Assembly: GCA_036521995.1 (NCBI GenBank) | Contig: DATDGR010000095.1 | Coordinates: 1-13,160, forward strand | Direction: 5' to 3' | DNA length: 13,160 nt | Source of the DNA: Gp13-AA77 sp036521995 | GTDB lineage: Bacteria; Acidobacteriota; Terriglobia; UBA7540 | Shown here: positions 7,901-13,160 of the stretch, piece by piece | Layout of the letters: the number at the start of each line of letters is the position of its first letter | Position numbering within the stretch: position 1 is the first letter of the stretch | The notes under the pieces: generated by a model | The model's input: only the letters and a program-made list of their open reading frames with translations | Database searches by the model: none | What the model was told of the DNA's origin: nothing | Made by a program: the position numbers and the translations under genes

Positions 7901-8009
7901 CCACCGGCATGCGCTCAAAGGACACGATGCCAGCCGCCGTAATGAAAGCGACCAGCATCAGCACCAGAAACCGCTGCTTGAGGGCGAACTGGACGATGCG
8001 ATGAACCAT
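4926..8009 (-). CDS. czcA: CzcA-type heavy-metal efflux RND pump (inner-membrane component)
   Basis: This is a full-length HME-RND transporter of 1027 residues, the proton-driven inner-membrane part of a tripartite metal exporter. It has the expected plan: TM1 near 13-31, a large periplasmic loop, TM2-6, a second loop and TM8-12. The C-terminal family motifs are present (VILVSYINKLR, LLRLRPIMMTALVA, LLPAALSHGIGSDTQRPFA). The TM4 signature at 393-407 reads DFGIIIDGTVVIMEN. D393, D399 and E406 have the spacing of the proton-relay residues of CzcA (recalled as D402, D408 and E415). CusA-type copper/silver pumps instead carry an A-G-DAA pattern there, so divalent cations (Co, Zn, Cd or Ni) are more likely. 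The alanine after DG in CzcA is threonine here. It starts 43 bases after the adaptor gene, as in an operon, and shows no clear Shine-Dalgarno. Confidence 0.95.
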   Translation of the reverse strand: MVHRIVQFALKQRFLVLMLVAFITAAGIVSFERMPVDAYPDLSPPMVELITQWEGHAAEEVERLVTLPIEVEMNGVPQLVVMRSISLYGLSDVILTFEDDTDNYFARQVAFERLSDVTLPGGVTPSLAPLFSPSGLVYRYVIESPDHTPQELKTIEDWVLERAYKSIPGVADDSGFGGTVMQYQVLLDPARLYSYHLTVPQVMQALAANNGNTGGGFYQQGGQFYYVRGLGLVKDIEDIGNIVVASNNGAPVRVRDVAQVTIGHAPRLGQFGFEKNDDAVEGVILMRRGEQTQNVLKRVEQKTEQLNRQVLPSDVKIRPFYDRSALVQLTTDTVEGNLLRGMILVLVVLMFFLVSVRAAIITALTIPLALLFAFIFLRLHDVSANLLSIGAVDFGIIIDGTVVIMENIYRELGLRQGQDYKLNDVILAAARDVDRPVFYSVAVIIAGYVPIYALTGPSGKLFDPMADTMSFALIGALILALTLVPVLASYWFKSGVKERVNRPFEWVKRVYAGELNWCLDRPKLTLAVAALIFAGTLLLAPAIGGEFMPHLDEGALWVRATMPYTISFDEASKIAPQIRDILMSYPQVTEVGSELGRPDDGTDPTGFFNVEFYVGLKPYKDRAWSGELRTKDELTDSIRRRLESYPGIIFNFTQPAEDAVDEALTGLKSALAVKVYGTDLHVLQDKALQIKQVLSRVPGFTELTVVRELGQPSLLVDVNREQIARYGINVSDVEAVVQAAVGGQATTQVIQGEKLFDLVVRTEPQFRSSAHQIGSLLVGTPGGQQIPLSALADIQQGNGASFIYRENNSRYIGIQYSIVGRDLARAVSDGQRAVNAVVRLPSGYWMNWGGEYDEYLAARSQLAIIGPLTVVLIFLILFALYGNFKFPITIALGVVMTEPVGALLALKLTHTPFSVSSVLGLLALMGVSVETAVILVSYINKLRLEGKGIREATYEASLLRLRPIMMTALVACLGLLPAALSHGIGSDTQRPFAIVVVAGLISRLFLGFFVNPVLYQMVAREGDVLQV

Positions 8010-8052
8010 AAGCAGAACGGCGGCGGGTTAGCTCGGGAGCCGCGCGCCGGCC

Positions 8053-9240
8053 TCAACGCTGAAACGAGTTGGCGAACTGCAGGAACAGGCTGCCGTCCGC
8101 CGCCACCTGCTCGCCCTCACGCAGGCCGGAGAGAATCTGGGTCCGTCCGCCCTGGCTTTCACCGATGGTCACCAGCCGCTCGCCAAACTGGTTCGGTCCC
8201 TTGGCAGTGTAGACGAAGGGCTGATTCTCGGCATTTCGCAGCACGGCGGCGTCGGGAACCGTGATTGCATGCAGGATTGCAGCCGCCCGCACGATGGCGG
8301 TGACATACATGTCCCTTTTTAGCTTTTCTTCCGGATTGTTCGTCACGATGCGCACCTGCAGCGTTCGTGTGGTTGGGTCAACGGCCGGAGCAATGTAGGA
8401 AATGCGCCCCCGAAAAATGTCCGGGTAAGCGTCGGTGCTCATTTCCACCTGATCACCCACGCGAACGTAGCCCAAATCCTGCTGGTAGACGTTGGCCAGC
8501 ACCCAAACGGTTTTCATATTCGAGATGGTGAAGCACTGCGTGGCGCCCGCCTGCAGCACCTGGCCGGGCGACACCAGCCTTTCGACAATTTCTCCTCCGA
8601 TCGGTGCTAGCAGGGGAATCTGTGCTGAAGAAGGGCGCCCGACGAGCGCATCCGGAGAAACCCCAAGCACCTTGAGTGCCTGCTCCGCCGCTTGGAGATC
8701 GGCGCGAGCCTGGTCGCGAGTAGACTCGGCCTGCTCCAAATCAGCTTGGGCATTGGCCCCGTGAGCGTAGAGATCCTGAGCGCGGACGTAACTCTTCTCG
8801 GCGAGCGAAAGCGCGTCGCGGGCCTTCAAATAATTTGTGCGATCCTGGGCGTAGTCCGGGCTTGCGACCTCCAGCAACACCTGACCGGCGCGCACAACCT
8901 CGCCCGGGGAGACCAGGATTCTTGAAACGGGACCTCCCACCTGAGTAATGACCGGCGTGGTCTCAAAATTGTTGTACGCCACCGATCCGGTGAGGCGCAG
9001 CACCCGCGGCAATGGCGAGGCTTCCACCGTGACGACCTGGACATGCGACATCTGCTCTTGCGGCACGGTGAAAAGCTGGGCGCTCGCGCTCTCGGCGCGG
9101 TCCGTGCCGTAAGCCACCGAAGGCTCGCCGGCATCGGTCGCGCGGTGTCCGCAGGCCGCGAGCATCAGCACGCCAACTAGCGGCGGGAGCAGGATTGCCG
9201 CCCGAGCTGCGCCTTTACAACAGCCCCAGATACTTCTCAT
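8053..9240 (-). CDS. czcB: RND efflux periplasmic adaptor lipoprotein (CzcB/CusB-like)
   Basis: This is the membrane-fusion subunit linking the CzcA-type pump to an outer-membrane channel. Its 395 residues begin with a lipoprotein signal peptide and lipobox LAAC (C30). A barrel-sandwich half-motif follows (VGGPVSRILVSPGEVVRAGQ), then a predicted helical hairpin (about 140-185, rich in Ala, Glu and Gln) and the second lipoyl half (LLAPIGGEIVERLVSPGQVL). The beta-barrel (VWVLANVYQQDLGYVRVGD) and a membrane-proximal domain ending in GLREGEQVAADG complete it. I chose ATG 9240 because AAGGAG lies 6 bases upstream. An in-frame GTG at 9267 lies within the leader hairpin. No His-rich N-terminal extension or CusB methionine cluster is evident. 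A hairpin overlapping the Shine-Dalgarno may regulate translation. Confidence 0.93.
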   Translation of the reverse strand: MRSIWGCCKGAARAAILLPPLVGVLMLAACGHRATDAGEPSVAYGTDRAESASAQLFTVPQEQMSHVQVVTVEASPLPRVLRLTGSVAYNNFETTPVITQVGGPVSRILVSPGEVVRAGQVLLEVASPDYAQDRTNYLKARDALSLAEKSYVRAQDLYAHGANAQADLEQAESTRDQARADLQAAEQALKVLGVSPDALVGRPSSAQIPLLAPIGGEIVERLVSPGQVLQAGATQCFTISNMKTVWVLANVYQQDLGYVRVGDQVEMSTDAYPDIFRGRISYIAPAVDPTTRTLQVRIVTNNPEEKLKRDMYVTAIVRAAAILHAITVPDAAVLRNAENQPFVYTAKGPNQFGERLVTIGESQGGRTQILSGLREGEQVAADGSLFLQFANSFQR

Positions 9241-9246
9241 AGCAGA

Positions 9247-9278
9247 CTCCTTGTGGCTCAAGACCACAAGCCCTTGAA
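9247..9278 (-). promoter_or_regulatory. Hairpin overlapping the adaptor Shine-Dalgarno, with an alternative pairing
   Basis: On the minus strand CTTGTGG (9270-9264) and CCACAAG (9256-9250) pair perfectly across a 7-base loop. The second arm contains the first bases of AAGGAG (9252-9247), the Shine-Dalgarno of the adaptor. An alternative 6-bp stem (TTCAAG 9278-9273 with CTTGAG 9262-9257, one G-U pair) puts CTTGTGG in its loop and would leave the Shine-Dalgarno arm free. With no bases left for the crossing loop, the two stems probably cannot coexist. Pairing is read by eye. Confidence 0.45.
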
Positions 9279-9393
9279 GACACGGCCGGTCCCAACCTGA
9301 GTGACCCCTGAATCACCAGACTGCGAGCGGCCGTAACCTCAGCCACCCCGCCGGAATAGGTCCAAGACTTGAAGCTGAAAAAGGAAAGCGCGA

Positions 9394-9747
9394 TCAGCAA
9401 AGGGGAGGAGCACGACCGTAGATCGCCGCTGGACGCCTAGAGAGGAAATAGACCGGTACCCGGCTGACCGCAAAGAAACAGTACGTCACCGGGTGCGGAC
9501 TTGCGGACATGAGGGCGGGCCGGGCGGCGCCGAGCCGCATGATCTGGCAGACCGGGCATAGCATCCAGTCCGAAGCAGCCGGCGCCTCGAAGGGCGGCGC
9601 CCCGCGTGCAGTGGACGCCGCGTTCCGGTTCACCAGGCCCGCACCGTTGTGGTCGTGAAATCCGGAGACAGTCAGCAAGCTCAATTGCAGAAATAGCAGA
9701 CTGCTCGCGACTGGACGCCTAAGTTTATGTCTGTGCGGAATATGCAC
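9394..9747 (-). CDS. Small exported Cys/His protein upstream of the efflux genes (DUF2946-like)
   Basis: The 117-residue protein begins with a basic N terminus (MHIPHRHKLRR) and one hydrophobic segment (about 12-28) ending before HDHNG, so it is probably exported or anchored in the periplasmic face. It contains a CPVC motif near residues 63-67 (MLCPVCQIMR), a His-Pro pair and a C terminus RAPPLC. Signal segment, HDH, CPxC and a terminal R-A/G-PP resemble DUF2946-type proteins, which are often found beside copper and other metal resistance genes. The match is from memory of the pattern and not certain. The GTG start (9747) has no clear Shine-Dalgarno. The adaptor gene begins 153 bases downstream on the same strand, so a role in metal sensing or delivery for the pump is a reasonable inference. 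Confidence 0.6.
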   Translation of the reverse strand: MHIPHRHKLRRPVASSLLFLQLSLLTVSGFHDHNGAGLVNRNAASTARGAPPFEAPAASDWMLCPVCQIMRLGAARPALMSASPHPVTYCFFAVSRVPVYFLSRRPAAIYGRAPPLC

Positions 9748-10193
9748 TTGCTTATTCTAACAAAGCACCAGCGTGGGAAGGCAACTCAATTGCCACGGCG
9801 AGCGACCGGGGTAACACGAGTGAGATTCGACGCCTGTCGCTCGGTCCGGCGCGCCACACCAAGGTAGGAGTCAAACAGCCGGGCAGTCCTGTGTAGCCTA
9901 TGCGCTCCGAGGTCTGTCTCGCACGCAGAGCCACTCAGTCGCCGAGTGCCCGACGATCCGTCCAGAAATCGATTACAATCCTTCCGCACAGTTTCCCAGT
10001 GGCCCGTACCGGCTTTGAGGCGCACGAATTCTGGCACATGCGCAAGAGTGATATAAGTCGAGGACCCGAACTCACCAGGTGGTTCGATAAACGTCCTGCA
10101 AACCTTGGGGAATCATATGAAACCTGAAGTGAGTTCAAAACGTCTCGCAACCCTGCACACATCGAGGTTGGCCGCGAGCCGGACGGATTAGCC
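9748..10193. other. Divergent intergenic region between the efflux cluster and DUF3500 gene
   Basis: No convincing gene is visible in these bases. They separate the minus-strand metal cluster from the plus-strand DUF3500/HupE unit and so should hold the promoter of the former. I see a small hairpin GGCAA-CTCAA-TTGCC at 9780-9794, next to the start of the small Cys/His gene. A 24-codon reading (10117-10191) has GGGG upstream but composition that does not look like a protein. I found no clear -35/-10 pair for the minus-strand genes. Confidence 0.5.
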
Positions 10194-10221
10194 TAGACGG
10201 TCCGCGCGAATGGGCGATAAT
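10194..10221 (+). promoter_or_regulatory. Candidate promoter of the DUF3500-HupE unit
   Basis: TAGACG (10194-10199, four of six against the -35 consensus) and GATAAT (10216-10221, five of six against -10) are separated by 16 bases. Transcription would start near 10228, giving a leader of about 105 bases before the ATG at 10334. That leader holds the switch-like pairings described separately. Confidence 0.5.
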
Positions 10222-10267
10222 GGGCCCGTTCGAGAATCGCATTCGAGTGCCGCTCGCGTCCAAACGA

Positions 10268-10326
10268 TCAGCAAGCATTGTGCGCAGGAAAAGACGGCCC
10301 GCTTTCGCGGTCCTTGCTGACAAGGA
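10268..10326 (+). promoter_or_regulatory. Switch-like leader: Shine-Dalgarno hairpin and exclusive long-range stem
   Basis: TCCTTG (10311-10316) pairs perfectly with CAAGGA (10321-10326) across the loop CTGA, hiding the AAGGAG Shine-Dalgarno (10322-10327) of the DUF3500 gene. The bases CTTGCTGA (10313-10320) can instead pair perfectly with TCAGCAAG (10268-10275), an 8-bp stem that would open the first hairpin. Inside the long loop a CCGC-TTTC-GCGG hairpin (10299-10310 region, extendable by GG/CC past a mismatch) would bring the two arms together. The two states share bases 10313-10316 and so exclude each other. I match this to no known riboswitch class. Confidence 0.5.
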
Positions 10327-10333
10327 GAACAGG

Positions 10334-11470
10334 ATGAATCCCTTTCCGACGAGAATGACGCGCGGCGCCGGCGCATTGGCGGCGATCTGGTTGTCGGTGA
10401 CAGCCGCCGCGGCGCAGACCGCGACTTCACGGATGGTGAGCGCCGCCAATGCCTTTCTCTCGACACTCGATGAGAAGCAGCGGCAAAGCGTCCTGTTTGC
10501 TTTCGACGACGAAAAGCAGCGGGCACGCTGGTCCAATCTGCCCACGTCCTTCGTTCCTCGGAGCGGCATCAGCCTGAAGGAAATGAATCCGGCTCAGCGA
10601 TCCGCTGCCATGGCTCTGGTGTCATCCGCCCTTAGCCGAAGGGGGTTTGAGAAGATTCAGCAAATTATGGACGGGGACGAACTCCTCAAAATGAGCGATG
10701 CAAATCGACCGCCTTTCGGTAACGCTGGCAGCCGCCCGCCGATTGGGAACGGCAAGGGCCCGCCACCCGGGAATGGGGCGAATCGGCGTCCGCTCGGCGG
10801 CGCTCCTAACGGCGCGCCATTTGGCAAAGATCTCTACTACATCTCCATCCTGGGAAAGCCTTCGGAAAAAGACCCCTGGATGTTGCAGTTCGGGGGGCAT
10901 CATTTAGCGCTCAACATCACCATCGCCGGTGAACGCGGTATTCTCACGCCGACCCTCACCGGCGCTCAACCTGCACTCTACACCATTGCCGGAAAAACCG
11001 TGCGGCCTCTCGGCGGGGAGAGCGACAAGGCTTTAGCCTTGCTGAATGCCCTCGACGATGGCCAGCGGAAACAAGCGATTCTGAGCTACCATTTGGCCGA
11101 CCTGGTGCTCGGTCCCGGGCAGGACGGCAAAACGATAGTGCCCGAGGGTTTGAAGGCTCCCGCCATGAACGAGCGGCAACGCGCCATGCTGCTCGACCTG
11201 ATCTCCGAATGGGCGGACATCATTCATGAAAGCGCGGCCGCGGCCCGTATGGCCGAGCTTAAAGCCGATATCGACGAAACCTGGTTCGCCTGGAGCGGTC
11301 CAACAACCGCTGCTCCCGGCAAGAACATCACGGCGTATTATCGGATTCAAGGCCCGCACCTCGTCATTGAGTACGCCCCCCAGACCCTGGGCGGCGATCC
11401 CTCCATGCATGTCCATACCATGTACCGGGATCCGACGAATGACTACGGACGGGGGATTACGAAAGAATGA
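10334..11470 (+). CDS. Secreted DUF3500-domain protein
   Basis: The protein has 378 residues with a signal peptide (hydrophobic 12-27, likely cut after AAAA before QT), so it is periplasmic or exported. Most of it is the DUF3500 domain, whose function I do not know. Typical motifs are FGGHHLALNITIAG (H189, H190), LTPTLTGAQPA, TVRPLGGE, DLVLGPGQDGKTIVPEG, LISEW and the C-terminal block with MHVHTMYRDP. The paired histidines and the HVH block could bind metal, which is inference. A Gly/Pro-rich repetitive insert covers about 124-164. I chose ATG 10334 because AAGGAG lies 6 bases upstream and the signal peptide follows directly. Longer readings from 10220 add residues unlike a signal peptide. 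Its stop overlaps the HupE-like start as ATGA, so the two are translationally coupled. Confidence 0.9.
   Translation: MNPFPTRMTRGAGALAAIWLSVTAAAAQTATSRMVSAANAFLSTLDEKQRQSVLFAFDDEKQRARWSNLPTSFVPRSGISLKEMNPAQRSAAMALVSSALSRRGFEKIQQIMDGDELLKMSDANRPPFGNAGSRPPIGNGKGPPPGNGANRRPLGGAPNGAPFGKDLYYISILGKPSEKDPWMLQFGGHHLALNITIAGERGILTPTLTGAQPALYTIAGKTVRPLGGESDKALALLNALDDGQRKQAILSYHLADLVLGPGQDGKTIVPEGLKAPAMNERQRAMLLDLISEWADIIHESAAAARMAELKADIDETWFAWSGPTTAAPGKNITAYYRIQGPHLVIEYAPQTLGGDPSMHVHTMYRDPTNDYGRGITKE
10703..10825 (+). repeat. Coding Gly/Pro-rich degenerate repeat inside the DUF3500 gene
   Basis: Residues 124-164 of the DUF3500 protein are built from about five imperfect units around R-P-P-x-G-N, for example RPPFGNA, RPPIGNG, PPPGNGA and RPLGGA. 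The DNA copies differ in codons, so the repeat is old or degenerate rather than a fresh expansion. The insert separates the N-terminal helical part from the conserved FGGHH core and is probably a flexible linker. Confidence 0.65.
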
Positions 11471-12777
11471 AGGCTAGGCTCGTCGCCGCTGCGGTGATTC
11501 TTCTGTCCCTCGTAGGGCTTGCCTCCGCGCACAGGCTCGATGAATACCTGCAAGCCACCATCATCTCCGTGGAGAAGGACCATGTTCAGGCATCCATGCG
11601 TCTCGTCCCCGGCGTTGCCGTGTTTTCCTCCGTCATTGCGAGTATCGACAGCGACGGAGACGGCGTCCTCTCCCAGGCGGAGCAGTGGGCTTACGCGGAG
11701 CGCGTGCTTGGCGATCTCTCGCTTACGCTGGATGGCAATCGTCTGAGGCCCAGGCTTGTCTCAGTGAACTTCCCGGGAATCGAGGAGATGAAAGAAGGAC
11801 TCGGGGAGATTCAAATTGACTTCACTGCGGATTTGCCGCGCGGCGGCCCCGCGAGAAAACTCATCTTCGAAAACCATCACCAAACCCAGATCGCAGCCTA
11901 CCTCATGAATTGCCTGGTTCCGCGCGACCACGATATCCGAATCGTCGCTCAGAATCGGAACGAACAGCAGTCGTTCTATCAATTGGACTATGTGCAGGCT
12001 GGCGGTTCTTCGGACCCGGCACCGCTCAAATGGTGGACAAGCGTCCGCAGGTGGATGGGTGGGGTCGGCTTCGCCAGCATATTCTGCCTCGGCATGCGGC
12101 ACATCGCTGAAGGTACGGATCATCTTCTGTTCTTACTGGCACTTCTTCTGCCTGCGCCTCTCATCGCCTCTGGTTCGCGCTGGGCGGGATTCGCCGACGG
12201 GCGCCGCAGTCTGCGCCGGATTCTCAAAATTGTGACGGCATTTACGATCGGGCATTCGACCACACTGGCATTAGCCGCATTGGGACTCGTCCGGGTGCCC
12301 AGTCGTCCCATTGAAGTGCTGATCGCGGTTTCGATTCTGGTGTCGGCTATTCACGCTCTCCGCCCGCTTCTGCCTGGGAAAGAGGCCGGAATAGCGGCCT
12401 TCTTCGGCCTTATCCACGGTTTGGCGTTTGCCGCCACCCTGGGCGAATTGGGGCTCGGCCGCTGGGAGCGTGTGGCCGGCATTCTGGCATTCAATCTAGG
12501 TATCGAAACGATGCAGCTGATCGTTGTGGCCGTTACCATGCCGTCTCTGGTTCTCATGAGTCGCACACGCCCGTATCGATTCTTGAGAATCGGTGGGGCA
12601 CTCTTCGCCGGTTTCGCGTCCGTGGGTTGGATCGCTGAGCGGCTGTTTGGCATGCATAACTCGGTCGAGGTTGTGGTGGACATCGTAGCGCATCACGCCG
12701 TTTGGATCGCAGGCGCGTTGTTCCTGATTAGTCTCGGGTGTTGGCGGCTGCGTAACACTCTCGACCAGCAAGCCTGA
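11467..12777 (+). CDS. HupE/UreJ-like membrane protein with periplasmic EF-hand domain
   Basis: The 436-residue protein has a signal peptide (1-21, ending ASA-H) and a soluble domain (about 22-190), then about seven membrane segments. The soluble domain carries a canonical EF-hand loop, D61-S-D63-G-D65-G-V-L-S-Q-A-E72, suggesting calcium or a similar ion. The membrane half matches the HupE/UreJ family of putative nickel/cobalt permeases: H212-x-x-x-G-T-D218-H219-LLFL, FTIGH (H263), SAIHALRP (H296) and FGLIHGLAFA (H317). These histidine-bearing helices are the family's likely metal path. The start overlaps the DUF3500 stop (ATGA), so synthesis depends on that gene. The N-terminal domain architecture is the larger HupE variant, not the short ~200-residue type. 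No hydrogenase or urease gene is present. Substrate is not determinable here. Confidence 0.88.
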   Translation: MKARLVAAAVILLSLVGLASAHRLDEYLQATIISVEKDHVQASMRLVPGVAVFSSVIASIDSDGDGVLSQAEQWAYAERVLGDLSLTLDGNRLRPRLVSVNFPGIEEMKEGLGEIQIDFTADLPRGGPARKLIFENHHQTQIAAYLMNCLVPRDHDIRIVAQNRNEQQSFYQLDYVQAGGSSDPAPLKWWTSVRRWMGGVGFASIFCLGMRHIAEGTDHLLFLLALLLPAPLIASGSRWAGFADGRRSLRRILKIVTAFTIGHSTTLALAALGLVRVPSRPIEVLIAVSILVSAIHALRPLLPGKEAGIAAFFGLIHGLAFAATLGELGLGRWERVAGILAFNLGIETMQLIVVAVTMPSLVLMSRTRPYRFLRIGGALFAGFASVGWIAERLFGMHNSVEVVVDIVAHHAVWIAGALFLISLGCWRLRNTLDQQA

Positions 12778-13160
12778 ACCACAGCCATCTGTTGGGTAGG
12801 CTGCACGCGTCTTCAAGAGTTTCAACTATGCCAGTACATGGACTCGATTTCACGGAGCTTGCTCCGGCGCCCAGCTTCCCGTGAGCCGCTCCGGATACGT
12901 CCGGCTGCGCGAAATCCTCGAAAGTTGAAGAACCCGTTGCACTTCCGCGATCCAACCTGGACCATCGGGCCTCGTGGTGCCCAAAACGGCCTCACTTTTG
13001 ACCCAAGACCAGATATCACCCTTGTTTTCATCAACATGCGGCATGATTACGAATAAGCATCTTGTTTTCTGAAGCTTACGCGAAGCTTAGGGAGCTGTCG
13101 CGGTCGGTAACATACCTATTTATCAATAAGATGCTGGGTTTATGCCACCAAGTCATTTAT
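12778..13160. other. Gene-free 3' end of the window
   Basis: No convincing coding sequence is visible after the HupE-like stop. Readings at 12838-13056 on plus and 12850-13044 on minus have compositions unlike proteins and no Shine-Dalgarno. From about 13010 the sequence turns A/T-rich. Small symmetries are CATGC-G-GCATG (13035-13045), GAAGCTTA repeated with a 3-base spacer (13071-13089), and an 8-bp inverted repeat AGCATCTT/AAGATGCT (13057-13063 region and 13128-13135). No terminator for the DUF3500-HupE unit is clear. Confidence 0.5.

Noticed and set aside
10117..10191. 24-codon reading frame that could be a leader peptide of the DUF3500 unit
   Set aside because: It ends before the candidate promoter, so it would not be on that transcript. 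The composition is not protein-like and the only upstream signal is a weak GGGG.
10228..10333. Cobalamin riboswitch ahead of the HupE unit
   Set aside because: HupE-type genes can be under cobalamin control, but the leader is far too short and I see no B12-box-like sequence.
12838..13056. 72-codon reading frame after the HupE-like gene
   Set aside because: No Shine-Dalgarno, Arg/Pro-rich composition with no domain, and an equally long frame exists on the opposite strand.

Overview
The window is about 13.2 kb of GC-rich bacterial chromosome with ordinary housekeeping and envelope genes and one metal-related accessory stretch. A futalosine-pathway menaquinone gene, a TlpA-type thioredoxin, GC-rich codon use, a tRNA with an encoded CCA end and a DUF3500/HupE pair suggest a soil-type Acidobacteriota (Bryobacter/Solibacter-like). 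This is an inference from gene content, since no rRNA is present to confirm it.

Layout. 1-431 (+) is the C-terminal half of mqnD, cut by the window edge. It converges with a site-2-protease-type M50 membrane metalloprotease (445-1155, -). A STAS-domain anti-sigma-factor antagonist (1280-1723, -) follows, then a solitary tRNA-Ile(GAU) with its own promoter (1925-2001, -) and a membrane-anchored TlpA/ResA-like thioredoxin (2202-2756, -). A small unrecognised charged protein (2899-3162, +) is divergent from tlpA. 3163-3741 is a T-rich, gene-free stretch with strong hairpins and a two-to-three-copy degenerate repeat. A secreted M55 D-aminopeptidase (DppA family, 3742-4680, -) follows.

The metal-related part begins with a minus-strand cluster. 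In transcription order it is a small Cys/His secreted protein (9747-9394), a lipoprotein periplasmic adaptor (9240-8053) and a CzcA-type RND pump (8009-4926). Its TM4 signature, DFG-III-DG-T-VVIMEN, is that of divalent-cation pumps rather than CusA. No outer-membrane factor is encoded here. Divergent from this cluster is a translationally coupled pair on the plus strand: a secreted DUF3500 protein (10334-11470) and a HupE/UreJ-like membrane protein with a periplasmic EF-hand (11467-12777). The last ~380 bases hold no convincing gene.

The most unusual signals are in leaders. The DUF3500 leader can form a perfect 6-bp hairpin that hides its Shine-Dalgarno, or an exclusive 8-bp long-range stem that would free it. 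The adaptor gene of the RND pump also has a 7-bp hairpin covering part of its Shine-Dalgarno, with an exclusive upstream alternative. Both metal-related transcription units could therefore be controlled at translation initiation. These are pairings read by eye and have not been tested by folding or conservation.
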